The notes: a model not told the origin generated them from the sequence alone. Numbered from the stretch's first letter, positions 6,571-14,359 are shown. The stretch is DNA of 14,979 nt from Promethearchaeota archaeon (GCA_030615145.1 JAUWZT010000057.1:1-14979); one strand, 5' to 3'. Translations and numbers: made by a program.

Positions 6571-7764
6571 TTGACATTAATTTATACCCACTATAAAGCT
6601 GAATCCCAGAAGTTGATGAGTTATATGAAAATTTTCGCAAATGATATAGAAAGATACCAATTTCTAATTGATAAATTAGAAGATATTATGTGGATTCTAG
6701 ACTTGAAACTAAATACTATATATGTTAGTCCTTCGATTGAAAAAAATTTAGGTTTTACACAAGAGGAGCGGATACAACAACACCCTCGTGATCAAATGAC
6801 CCGTGACTCCAATAAGCGTGCTGGAGCGCTTTTAATTGGGGAACTCAAGCGGGAACAAGAAAATGGTGTTGATCCAAACAGAATTGCCAAAATTGAATTA
6901 GAATATTTGCATAAGAACGGCTCCACGATTTGGTTTGAAAACCTTATCAGTGGGATTAGAGATGAAAATGGAACTTTAATGGCGATTCTTGGTGTTTCTC
7001 GTAATATTTCAGAACGTAAAAAAGGAGAAATAGAATTGAGAAATTCCGAGGCACGGTATCGTGACGCATATAGTCAAGCGGAATTTTATAAAGATTTACT
7101 CGCACATGATATTGCCAATGTGCTTAGCAATATCGTCAGCTCAGCACAATTGATAGAAATGTGGATGTATGACTCCACTATGTCCGAAAAATGCGAGAGA
7201 ATGATCAAGATCATAAAAGAACAAGTACAACGAGGGAGTTCATTAATTTCAAATGTGATAAAACTTTCAACTCTCAATGATGAAAAAGAATCAATTCAAA
7301 TTATCAATGTTATCAAAATATTGGAGAGCATAATCAATCATATGATATCACGCTTCAAAGTAAAGAATATCAACATTGAGAAAGAATATTCATATGATGA
7401 ACTAATAATTGAAGGTGGGAATTTTATAATTGACGCATTTGAGAACATATTGATAAATGGTGCTCTTCATAATAAAAATAAAAAGATAAACCTAAAGATA
7501 AAAATATCGAAAATACAGAAAAACGGAATTAAATTCGTTAAATTTGAGTTTGGGGATAATGGTATTGGCATCAAAGATGAAAGAAAAGAGTTGATATTTA
7601 AGCGGGATTTTGAAAAAGGTAAAAGTACAAAAGGAATGGGTATCGGTCTATCTCTGGTAAAAAAAATTATTGATAGCTACGGTGGTCAAATTTGGGTCGA
7701 GAATTGCGTGGAGGGAGATTATAAGCAAGGAAGTAATTTTATTGTCTTGCTTAAAGAAGGTTAA
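6571..7764 (+). CDS. Soluble PAS-domain histidine kinase
   Basis: This 397-residue protein has no membrane segment. A PAS domain covers about 30-150 (MWILDLKLNTIYVSPS at 40-55, ending ILGVSRNISERKKGE). The dimerisation helix carries probable phospho-acceptor His179 in DLLAHDIANVLSNI. This is a HisKA variant with I-A-N where a typical E-L-R-x-P follows, as often seen in archaeal kinases. The ATPase domain has Asn292 (ENILINGALH), G1 D329-N-G-I-G and G2 KGMGIGL (354-360), followed by YGGQIWVEN. All motifs needed for activity are present. The start is uncertain: TTG 6571 gives the full length, while ATG 6616 or 6625 would remove 15 or 18 residues without touching the PAS domain. No response regulator is near. 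The kinase is distinct in architecture from the membrane kinase at 1775-4000. Confidence 0.9.
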   Translation: MTLIYTHYKAESQKLMSYMKIFANDIERYQFLIDKLEDIMWILDLKLNTIYVSPSIEKNLGFTQEERIQQHPRDQMTRDSNKRAGALLIGELKREQENGVDPNRIAKIELEYLHKNGSTIWFENLISGIRDENGTLMAILGVSRNISERKKGEIELRNSEARYRDAYSQAEFYKDLLAHDIANVLSNIVSSAQLIEMWMYDSTMSEKCERMIKIIKEQVQRGSSLISNVIKLSTLNDEKESIQIINVIKILESIINHMISRFKVKNINIEKEYSYDELIIEGGNFIIDAFENILINGALHNKNKKINLKIKISKIQKNGIKFVKFEFGDNGIGIKDERKELIFKRDFEKGKSTKGMGIGLSLVKKIIDSYGGQIWVENCVEGDYKQGSNFIVLLKEG

Positions 7765-7821
7765 TCTTTAATAATGAGAATTGGTCTCTTTATAATTTTC
7801 TTCTTCTATAATATATACCTA

Positions 7822-7837
7822 TTTTTCTGTTTTTTTA
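7822..7837 (+). terminator. T-rich tract after the soluble kinase
   Basis: TTTTTCTGTTTTTTT lies about 60 nt after the kinase stop codon and follows another pyrimidine-rich run (TTTTCTTCTTCT, 7796-7807). Archaeal transcription often ends at such T-runs without a hairpin. No stable stem is visible. Confidence 0.35.
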
Positions 7838-7928
7838 CTACTGTATTATTTTTGCTGAAATTTTCCATGCAATATTAAAAAAGATTATAACTTTCTATTT
7901 TTCAATCCTCGTTTTCATTAAAATCTAA

Positions 7929-8159
7929 TTGGAAAATTGGATATTAATAAAACAATCGATTAATAAAAACGGTTATGTCGTAATGAAAAGTTATTTCGAT
8001 CCCGTTTTGGAAAAGAATAAATTTAATAAAAAAACGAAAGGAACAATTGTTTCGAATTTAAGACTCAAAGACGAATCTATCATTCTATACGACAACTACG
8101 ATAAGATTAGTTCTCTTCACATATACACTAATACTTATTCTAATAGAGAGGATGAATAG
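7929..8159 (+). CDS. Doubtful small hypothetical protein
   Basis: This is a 76-codon open frame from TTG 7929, with ATG 7983 as an internal alternative. The product is polar and Lys/Asn/Tyr-rich, with no signal peptide, membrane segment or known motif (DESIILYDNYDKISSLHIYT near the C-terminus). No clear ribosome-binding site precedes it. It lies between the soluble kinase and a broken HgdB copy on the other strand, 14 nt from the latter's stop codon. It could be a real small protein, a remnant of a larger gene, or chance. Confidence 0.3.
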   Translation: MENWILIKQSINKNGYVVMKSYFDPVLEKNKFNKKTKGTIVSNLRLKDESIILYDNYDKISSLHIYTNTYSNREDE

Positions 8160-8173
8160 TGGTGTTAGAGCTA

Positions 8174-8577
8174 TTAAGAGTTAGTTCTCACCATTTCCAT
8201 GAACGCCCCAATTCTATTTTTTATCTGATCGATGGACTCTCCGATCTTATTAAATGTAATAGCAGTTGTAGGTATTTCTAATTCTCTCCTTATTTTTTCT
8301 CCTAACATCATGTAACAGTTTGAGATGGAATGACAGCCGAACAATTGAAAGAATATGATGCCATCGGAATTTAGCTTTCTTGCCATTTCCAAGTAGGAAT
8401 CTGTTAATGTGTCATTATCGCAACCTATTCCTGTTTCTGTAGCTCTCATGAGAAATCGAGCGTATTCTTCTGAAGGATTCGTATGTGGTGCGGTAGGTAT
8501 TTCTTCCAAGAATTTTAGCAATTCCCAATCAGCGTATAAAGTTCTCCCTCCTACCTCATAAAGAATCTCGTGTAGAA
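8174..8577 (-). pseudogene. HgdB-like gene with large internal deletion (C-terminal third remains)
   Basis: From 8577 the reverse strand reads HEILYEVGGRTLYADWELLK and continues to the stop at 8174. It matches residues about 305 to the end of the intact paralogue at 4531-5841. It is closer still to the copy at 14442 (shared APHTNP, GIGCDNDTLTDSYL, FQLFGCHSISNCY, AITFNKIGESIDQ). The conserved Cys of GIGCDN and FGCHS remain, but the region with the first two cluster cysteines is missing. No proper start exists: TTG 8521 lies inside the homologous segment, and an in-frame TAG stands just upstream of the homology. The flank at 8598-8648 matches the upstream region of the intact gene, so roughly 1 kb (start and N-terminal two thirds) seems to have been lost between them. 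A truncated product from TTG 8521 would lack the cluster site. Confidence 0.8.
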
Positions 8578-8595
8578 AATTGAGAATTTTCTACA
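8571..8595. other. Perfect 11-bp-arm inverted repeat at the deletion junction
   Basis: TGTAGAAAATT (8571-8581) and AATTTTCTACA (8585-8595) pair perfectly around GAG. The element lies exactly where homology to the HgdB coding region ends and homology to the HgdB upstream block begins. It may have been created by the rearrangement or have promoted it. Confidence 0.7.
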
Positions 8596-8622
8596 ACTAT
8601 AATTTAAAAATAGTCATCTAAT

Positions 8623-8642
8623 AGTAATAAAATTTATGAGCT
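8623..8642. repeat. Shared upstream block of HgdB-like genes, copy 2
   Basis: This is identical over 20 nt to 5962-5981, with surrounding similarity (8598-8648). It marks the surviving promoter side of the deleted HgdB copy. Confidence 0.75.
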
Positions 8643-8649
8643 AAATTAT

Positions 8650-8668
8650 ATGGGTTTATGATTTTATT
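8650..8668. repeat. 19-bp direct repeat, left copy
   Basis: ATGGGTTTATGATTTTATT recurs exactly at 11098-11116. The two copies bracket the ligase-racemase gene pair. The left copy overlaps the stop codon (8664-8666) of the HgdB tail fragment. Confidence 0.7.
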
Positions 8669-8805
8669 TGAACATCTTCATAAAAACTCCAAGATGAGTT
8701 TTTATTTCTTCGATTTTTTCGCCAATTTTATTAGATATAATTGTTAATGATGGTATTTCAAGTACTCAATATAATTTTTCTTTTAACATAACATACTACT
8801 CTTAG
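8664..8805 (-). pseudogene. C-terminal tail fragment of another HgdB-like gene
   Basis: The reverse strand reads CYVMLKEKLY, an in-frame TGA, then VLEIPSLTIISNKI, GEKIEEIKTHLGVFMKMFK and the TAA stop at 8664. It aligns with the tail of the copy at 14442 (CYTMLREKV, ELEIPTTAITFNKI, GAFMEMFK). An in-frame stop and loss of everything upstream make it a pseudogene. It is the third HgdB-type remnant in this window and lies just upstream, on the minus strand, of the deleted copy at 8174-8577. Confidence 0.75.
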
Positions 8806-8921
8806 AAGTTTTATTCTAATACTCGAGTATTATCTCGGATTTGAAAATTTTTATATTTCATGGTTTACTTCTTGAAATTCGAATTTTTCCGCAAACATAA
8901 GAGTTAAGCAAGATTTAATTG

Positions 8922-8930
8922 TATATAAAA
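8922..8930 (+). promoter_or_regulatory. Probable TATA box of the ligase-racemase unit
   Basis: TATATAAAA lies 47-55 nt before ATG 8977. With an archaeal start site about 25 nt downstream of a TATA box, the leader would be about 20-25 nt. It is a good match in sequence and position, but the background is AT-rich. Confidence 0.45.
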
Positions 8931-8976
8931 TGTATTATAAACCAAGAAAATGAAAATGTGAAAAAATCTGATCAAG

Positions 8977-9963
8977 ATGACTAAGGAAAAAATAAAAATT
9001 TGTGTACTTGAGAAAAAACGAGGAAATTTTTCAATACAAGAGAAATTTGCTAAAAGCGAAAATATTATCGATACAACTAATCAAGAAGTAGAACATCATT
9101 TAAGTGCTTTAAATGAAGCGGGTTATGATGTAAAAATATTAAAATGGAATGACAATATAATTTCTGATTTAAAAAGTCTTGACATTGATATCGTATTTAA
9201 TGTATCCAGCATTGTTGAAACAGCTATTTTAGAAGAATTAGAGATACCTTATGTAGGGTCTGATGTTTTTGGATGCGTTATAGCAACCGATAAGGTTCTT
9301 ACTAAAGACTTGTGGTTTAAAAAAGGATTACCAACATCACCTTATATTTTAGCAAGATCAAAAGAGGATTGTGAAATTTTTAAGAAAAACAAGCCATTTG
9401 ATTATCCTTTATTTATAAAACCCTCTCAAGGGAGAGGAAGTTCTGGAATCGATGAATCCTCACTTATCTGTTCATATAACGAATTAATTAAAGGAGTTGA
9501 AAAAAGATTAAACACAATAAATCAACCTGTTCTTATTGAAAAATTTTTAAAAGGTAGGGAAATAACATGTGGAATTATTGGTAATGGAAATCAGATTAAA
9601 GCCTTACCTTTATTAGAAATAATACACAAGGAAAAGGAAAAATTCTTGACATTTAATAAAAAAGAGTTAGATGACGATCAATTCCAATGCCCTGCAAAAT
9701 TAACTCCGAAACAGTCTAAAGAATTACAGAAATTAGCTATTTCAGCATTTCAAGCGATAAATCTTAGAGATTATGGTCGTGTAGACATGATCTTATCAGA
9801 AGAAGGTCCTTTTTTATTAGAAATAAATTGTTTTGCAGGATTAATGTGTACACCAAAAGATAAACCTCATAGTTACATGGGCTTTATGGCAATTGCAGAA
9901 AACAAAAAAAGTAGTGAATTCTTAGATGAAATTATAAAAGAAGCATTAAAAAGAATTGGATAA
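8977..9963 (+). CDS. D-alanine--D-alanine ligase-like ATP-grasp enzyme
   Basis: This 328-residue protein has the ATP-grasp fold of the Ddl family. Visible sites are Lys148 in LFIKPS, the Gly-rich loop GRGSSG (152-157), Glu188 in LIEKFLKGREITCGI, the QCPAKL segment (237-242), Arg268 and Asp270 in DYGRVD, and metal ligands Glu282 and Asn284 in LLEINC. Family members join a carboxylate, usually a D-amino acid, to an amine using ATP through an acyl-phosphate. The substrate-side loop differs from classical Ddl: where E-x-N-x-x-PG-M/L-T-x-x-S is usual, this protein has EINCFAGLMCTPKDKPHSYM. The substrate may therefore not be D-Ala. No peptidoglycan gene is nearby. ATG 8977 fits the TATA box at 8922. 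The racemase starts 42 nt downstream, so co-transcription is likely and the racemase may supply its D-amino acid (inference). Confidence 0.88.
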   Translation: MTKEKIKICVLEKKRGNFSIQEKFAKSENIIDTTNQEVEHHLSALNEAGYDVKILKWNDNIISDLKSLDIDIVFNVSSIVETAILEELEIPYVGSDVFGCVIATDKVLTKDLWFKKGLPTSPYILARSKEDCEIFKKNKPFDYPLFIKPSQGRGSSGIDESSLICSYNELIKGVEKRLNTINQPVLIEKFLKGREITCGIIGNGNQIKALPLLEIIHKEKEKFLTFNKKELDDDQFQCPAKLTPKQSKELQKLAISAFQAINLRDYGRVDMILSEEGPFLLEINCFAGLMCTPKDKPHSYMGFMAIAENKKSSEFLDEIIKEALKRIG

Positions 9964-10005
9964 CTTTCGTTCAAACTAAAAACAAATTGTATTATGTGAA
10001 TTAAA

Positions 10006-11091
10006 ATGCCAATACTTGAAATAAATTTGAGAAAAATTAGACATAACGCAAAATTATTAAAGAATCTTTTAACTCAGCGAAATGTATCTATTATTGGAAT
10101 TACCAAACTTGTCTTAGGAAACCCTACTATTGCAATGACGTTGGTTCAAGGAGGAATAGAGTATTTAGGAGATTCACGAATTAACAATATTATTAAAATG
10201 AAAAAAAATAATATTAGAGCTCAATTTGTTTTAATTCGTATTCCAAGCATTACTGAAATTCCTCTTGTTGTTAAATACGCAAATTATAGCCTAAATTCAG
10301 AATTAAAGACCATAAGAATGCTTTCAAATGAAGCCGTTAAACAAAAAAAGATACATAATATAATTCTAATGGTAGATATGGGAGATTTAAGAGAAGGAAT
10401 AAATATATTCAATATTGAATTTTTTGTCGAAGAGATTTTAAAACTAAAAAATATAAATTTAAGTGGAATTGGTACAAATTTCAAATGTTTTGGTGGTATC
10501 ATCCCGACAGATGAAAATATGAATGAATTTTCAAAATTAGTCTTTAGGATCAAGGATAAATTTGAATTGGAATTAGAATTTGTTTCAGGAGGAAATTCTG
10601 CAAATTTTAACTGGTTTAAATCGTGTAAAAACATTGGTGAAATAAATAATTTTAGAATTGGGGAAGCCATGTTTCTAGGAAAAGAAACGATAAATTATGA
10701 ACCAATTCCAAATCTATATACAGACGCTTTTAAGTTAATAACAGAGATTGTTGAGTTAAAACAAAGATCTGTAATCCCCAAAGGGATTATTGTATCAAAT
10801 GCATTTGGGGAACGTGTCCAAACTTACCATAAAAAAATTAACAACGGTAAAAAAAGCGATATAATTAGAACACAAGCACTTTTAAATATAGGTAGACAAG
10901 ATATTGCAGTAAAAGGATTAAATCCGAAAGAAAGTATTAATATTCTTGGAGCTTCAAGCGACTACTTAGTTGTAGATATAAGAGATAATCAATTTCAGAT
11001 TGGACAAAAATTGCATTTTGATTTAAATTATGAAGCTCTTTTAAGAGCAATGACTAGTCCCTATATCCATAAGAAATTTATCGATATTTAA
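10006..11091 (+). CDS. Alanine/ornithine racemase family PLP enzyme
   Basis: This 361-residue protein matches the fold-type III racemase group that includes clostridial ornithine racemase (Orr). The PLP-binding lysine is Lys34 in GITKLVLGNP. Other signatures are DMGDLREGI (124-132), FVSGGNSAN (192-200), RIGEAMFLGKE (217-227) and the C-terminal GASSDYLVVD. The family interconverts L- and D-amino acids; ornithine and alanine are known substrates, and the substrate here is not decided by these motifs. It is cytoplasmic with no signal peptide. The start is ATG 10006, 42 nt after the ligase stop, on the same strand and probably in one transcript. The neighbouring ligase, B12 protein and opine dehydrogenase all fit handling of a D-amino acid. 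Family call is strong; substrate unknown. Confidence 0.9.
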   Translation: MPILEINLRKIRHNAKLLKNLLTQRNVSIIGITKLVLGNPTIAMTLVQGGIEYLGDSRINNIIKMKKNNIRAQFVLIRIPSITEIPLVVKYANYSLNSELKTIRMLSNEAVKQKKIHNIILMVDMGDLREGINIFNIEFFVEEILKLKNINLSGIGTNFKCFGGIIPTDENMNEFSKLVFRIKDKFELELEFVSGGNSANFNWFKSCKNIGEINNFRIGEAMFLGKETINYEPIPNLYTDAFKLITEIVELKQRSVIPKGIIVSNAFGERVQTYHKKINNGKKSDIIRTQALLNIGRQDIAVKGLNPKESINILGASSDYLVVDIRDNQFQIGQKLHFDLNYEALLRAMTSPYIHKKFIDI

Positions 11092-11519
11092 ATTTACATG
11101 GGTTTATGATTTTATTCTGAATGGTAACGAAACACATTTTAGAAGAAGAAAATGAAAATATGAAATTTATTTTTATTACAGTATGGATAATTTTTAGTTT
11201 ATTAAAAAAAGTTCTAAAAAACATCTATATAATTGTAGAATTAAAATTTGCCTCTTAATCTATATAAATGACGCAAAATTTTAAATGTAATAATTGATAT
11301 AATAAGATAGGAAGAATTTTGCATTGAAACTTAAAACGGTATTAATTATCTAAATATTAGAATATATTTTTGTATCCAATAAATTAGGGATATAATTAGA
11401 GCAACTGGTTATTCACTGTTATTATTCTATCGAATTTTAATAATCACTACTCTGCAATCCAGTAAGTTTCTTTAATGCTTATTTCAAATATTGTTTGAAG
11501 GGTGTTTTATTCAATAAAG
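11092..11519. other. 428-bp AT-rich spacer in the racemase-B12 cluster
   Basis: The spacer starts with the 19-bp repeat at 11098-11116. A 45-codon frame at 11121-11258 (+) would encode a single hydrophobic helix (FIFITVWIIFSLLKKVLKNI) but has no ribosome-binding site and is not called. GCAAAATT near 11275 and AATTTTGC near 11315 form a loose inverted repeat about 36 nt apart. No RNA gene is recognised. The length suggests that the B12 protein has its own promoter. Confidence 0.5.
11098..11116. repeat. 19-bp direct repeat, right copy
   Basis: This is identical to 8650-8668. It begins seven nt after the racemase stop codon. Unlike the left copy, no HgdB-like sequence follows it. Confidence 0.7.
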
Positions 11520-13256
11520 ATGACTAAGGCTTATCTAGAGAAAAAAAAAAATAAAAGGATCTTAACAGCATGTATAGGACAATGCGTGCATGTAGCAGGT
11601 ACATATAATTTCATTCAAATTTCAAAACAGTTGGGTTATAATAGTATATTTTTAGGACCTGCTACCCCTATTTCAATTGTTATCGATCAAATTAAAAAGT
11701 ATGACCCTAACATTGTAGGACTAAGTTATCGTTTAACGGCAGAGACTGTTAGACCCTTACTAAATGAATTTTTCAAAAATTTTATAAAATTAAAGAAAAA
11801 ACCAAAAAAATTATTTTTTGCTGGAACACCTGAAGTAGTTGAGATTGCAAGAAAATATGAATGGTTCGATGAATATTTTGTTGGAGGGGAATCAAAATTT
11901 GAATTAATTTCTATCTTGAGAAATGAGAAAGTAAAATCAGAAAGTAAAATAGAAGTCCCTATGGACATTATTTCTCGAATACAATGGAAGAAACCTTATC
12001 CTGTAATTAGAGCGCACTTTGGATTACCTAATTTCAATGAAACAATAGAAGGAATAAAAAAAATTGCTAAAGCTAAAGTCTTAGATGTTATTTCAATTGC
12101 GCCCGATCAAAATACGCAAGCAAATTACTTCCACCCTGAAAATCAAGATAAAGAATTATCCGGAGCGGGTGGGGTTCCTTTGCGTACTCAGCAAGATTTT
12201 GAAAAGCTCCATCAAGCAAGATTAACCGGGAACTATCCGATGTTAAGGATATATGCTGGAACACGTGATTTCATTAAATTAGGAAAATTGTATCGAGATA
12301 CAATTCAAAATGCTTGGGCGGCAATCCCTATTTTTTGGTTTAATCAAATGGATAGAAGGGGGCCTTTAACTTTAAAAGAATCGATTAAACAGCATCTAAA
12401 CGCAATAAAGTGGCACGGGAAGCACAATATTCCCGTTGAAGTAAACGATCCACATCAATGGAGCCTTCGAAATGCTCCTGATGCTATAGCTGTTGCCGAT
12501 ATGTATTTATGTGGAATTATAGCGAAAAAATTAGGCGTCAAAAATTATATAGCACAGTATATGTTTAATACACCTCCATCAAGTTCGCTTGATATGGATT
12601 TAGCAAAAATTCTCGCTAAAGAAGAGTTACTTCAAACGCTAGTCAATGAGAACTTTACGATAATTAAGCAAGTTCGGACGGGATTGGCAAGTTTCCCATT
12701 AGATTTGGATAAAGCAAAAGGACAACTTGCTACAGCGACATTTGTTCAATTAGCTATTAGACCTGACATTGTTCATGTAGTTAGTTATTCTGAAGCTAGT
12801 CATACAGCTCGTCCAGAAAACGTAATAGATAGTTGTAAAATTGTGGATCAAGTTATAGATAAAGTTTATTCTAGTGAAATTAACATTATAGATAAAAAAA
12901 TTGAGGAAAGGAAAGAAGAATTAATAAAACAAGCCAAATGGATAGTTGACTTAATACCACATTTAACAAAAAATGAAGATGAATCGAAAAGTCCATATAC
13001 CAATTATGAAGTCTTAAATCGACTCGTAAAATATGGTATATTTGATGCTCCACATTTGAAAAACAATAAATTTGCGTTGGGTAAAATTAAAACCAAAATA
13101 ATTAACGGTGCTTGCTATTCATGGAATGAATCTCAGCAAAAAATTTACGATGAAATTGAAAGAATAAAAGACATTATTTTTAATAGCCCATTTAAAAATA
13201 TTTCTGATTCATTACAGCAAAAAGAAAAATCCATCACAAAGGTGATGGATGAATGA
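11520..13256 (+). CDS. Cobalamin-binding protein of an uncharacterised family, possibly mutase-like
   Basis: Numbering is from GTG 11502 (584 residues); ATG 11520 is preferred as start (578 residues) because the GTG has no spaced ribosome-binding site. Residues about 17-140 look like a B12-binding domain: ILTACIGQCVHVAGTYNF holds a variant of D-x-H-x-x-G in which Asp is Cys28 while His30 and Gly33 remain. GLSYRLT (73-79) fits the S-x-L/T motif. The usual GG is GT (108-109). Residues about 165-440 have a barrel-like pattern with conserved-looking motifs: PDQNTQ (201-206), GAGGVP (221-226), FNQMDRRGPLT (270-280), VNDPHQWSLR (314-323), AQYMFNTPP (351-359) and SEASHTARPENV (430-441). The layout recalls B12-dependent carbon-skeleton or amino mutases of the glutamate mutase type, but no PLP lysine motif is evident. 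The reaction is unknown. Its stop overlaps the opine dehydrogenase start, indicating tight coupling. Confidence 0.8.
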   Translation: MTKAYLEKKKNKRILTACIGQCVHVAGTYNFIQISKQLGYNSIFLGPATPISIVIDQIKKYDPNIVGLSYRLTAETVRPLLNEFFKNFIKLKKKPKKLFFAGTPEVVEIARKYEWFDEYFVGGESKFELISILRNEKVKSESKIEVPMDIISRIQWKKPYPVIRAHFGLPNFNETIEGIKKIAKAKVLDVISIAPDQNTQANYFHPENQDKELSGAGGVPLRTQQDFEKLHQARLTGNYPMLRIYAGTRDFIKLGKLYRDTIQNAWAAIPIFWFNQMDRRGPLTLKESIKQHLNAIKWHGKHNIPVEVNDPHQWSLRNAPDAIAVADMYLCGIIAKKLGVKNYIAQYMFNTPPSSSLDMDLAKILAKEELLQTLVNENFTIIKQVRTGLASFPLDLDKAKGQLATATFVQLAIRPDIVHVVSYSEASHTARPENVIDSCKIVDQVIDKVYSSEINIIDKKIEERKEELIKQAKWIVDLIPHLTKNEDESKSPYTNYEVLNRLVKYGIFDAPHLKNNKFALGKIKTKIINGACYSWNESQQKIYDEIERIKDIIFNSPFKNISDSLQQKEKSITKVMDE

Positions 13257-14359
13257 GATTCTGTGTTATTGGAGCGGGAAATGGTGGCCGAGCGTTTGCG
13301 GCATATTTATCATCAAAAGGACATTGTGTGAACCTTTATAACCGTTCATATTCTAGAATTTGTGATATTAAAAAGAAAGGAGGAATAAAAGGAAAAGGGA
13401 AGTTAAAAGGCTTTTTCCCAATTGATCTAATTACACAAAATCTAAATTTGGCAGTTAAGGATGTAGATATTATTTTAATAGTAACTCCTGCTTCAGCACA
13501 TAAAAGTATTGCAAAAAACATTGCACATCTTTTATCAAACGATCAGATAATATTGTTGAATCCAGGTAGAACTTTTGGAGCTGTAGAGGTTAGAAGTATA
13601 ATAGAAAGGGAAAGAGGGAATCTCCCTGTTTTTATTGCTGAAACCCAAACATTACTTTTTACATCAAGACAATTGAAAAAAAATGAGGTTCAAATTCTTA
13701 CAATTAAGGATTCTGTTGATTTTTCGGCTTTTCCAGAGAAAGATACATTTTTCATTAGTGATACATTGAGAGATGTTTTTCCCCAAATGAATCCTAGTGA
13801 TAATTATCTGCAAGTTACATTAAATAATATAGGGATGTTATTGCATCCAACTCTCTCATTATTGAATGCTAGTGCTATGGATTATGGAAGAAAGTTCAAT
13901 TTTTATGCACAAGGGGCATCTATACATACTTGTGAAATTCTTGAGACTCTTCAAATGGAATTCAGAAAGATTTTTGAAAAGTTAAATTTAAAACAAATAA
14001 ATTTTTGTGAATGGGTGGAGAAATCTTATGGATTTAAAGCAAACAGTATCTATAAAGCTATTCAAAAAATAGAAGCATATAAAAATATTGTTGCTCCAAA
14101 AGAATTAATAACTAGATATTTCACTGAAGACGTTCCAACTGGACTTGTACCTATGGCGTCATTAGGAGAATTCTTAGAAATTTCTACACCAATAATTGAT
14201 TCTATCATAAATTTATCTTCGATTTTATGTGGAATTGATTTTAAAAAAGAGGGAAGAAACATTTTGAACTTAAAATTAGCTAACTATTTAACGAAACAAA
14301 TGAAAGGAGAAGATATGATTGAAATAAAAAAAAGATCCAAAGCTCAAATCAGTACTTAA
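13253..14359 (+). CDS. NAD(P)-dependent octopine/nopaline (opine) dehydrogenase family protein
   Basis: This 368-residue protein starts with a Rossmann fold: VIGAGNGGRAFAAYL (5-19) has the G-x-G-x-x-G dinucleotide motif. NPGRTFGA (103-110) ends the nucleotide domain. The C-terminal helical domain carries the family signatures MLLHPTLSLLNA (195-206), with probable catalytic His198, and RYFTEDVPTGLVPMASLGE (288-306). Opine dehydrogenases reductively join the amino group of an amino acid to a 2-oxo acid, or run in reverse; related enzymes finish opine metallophores. The start ATG 13253 overlaps the upstream stop (ATGA), so translation is coupled with the B12 protein. Nearby racemase and ligase suggest a D-amino-acid substrate (inference). 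The last 20 residues, rich in Lys and Arg, look disordered. Confidence 0.9.
   Translation: MRFCVIGAGNGGRAFAAYLSSKGHCVNLYNRSYSRICDIKKKGGIKGKGKLKGFFPIDLITQNLNLAVKDVDIILIVTPASAHKSIAKNIAHLLSNDQIILLNPGRTFGAVEVRSIIERERGNLPVFIAETQTLLFTSRQLKKNEVQILTIKDSVDFSAFPEKDTFFISDTLRDVFPQMNPSDNYLQVTLNNIGMLLHPTLSLLNASAMDYGRKFNFYAQGASIHTCEILETLQMEFRKIFEKLNLKQINFCEWVEKSYGFKANSIYKAIQKIEAYKNIVAPKELITRYFTEDVPTGLVPMASLGEFLEISTPIIDSIINLSSILCGIDFKKEGRNILNLKLANYLTKQMKGEDMIEIKKRSKAQIST

Noticed and set aside
8174..8521. Independent 115-residue gene from TTG 8521
   Set aside because: Homology to the HgdB paralogues continues upstream of the TTG to 8577 and then stops, so this is the rest of a deleted gene.
10284..10670. 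128-codon minus-strand ORF inside the racemase gene
   Set aside because: The plus-strand gene has all racemase motifs across this span; the antisense product is biased and unrecognised.
8977..11091. Part of a peptidoglycan synthesis operon
   Set aside because: No mur, ftsI or undecaprenyl genes are nearby, and the ligase substrate loop is atypical.
11121..11258. 45-codon ORF encoding one possible membrane helix
   Set aside because: No ribosome-binding site; hydrophobicity follows from T-rich codons; low-complexity spacer.
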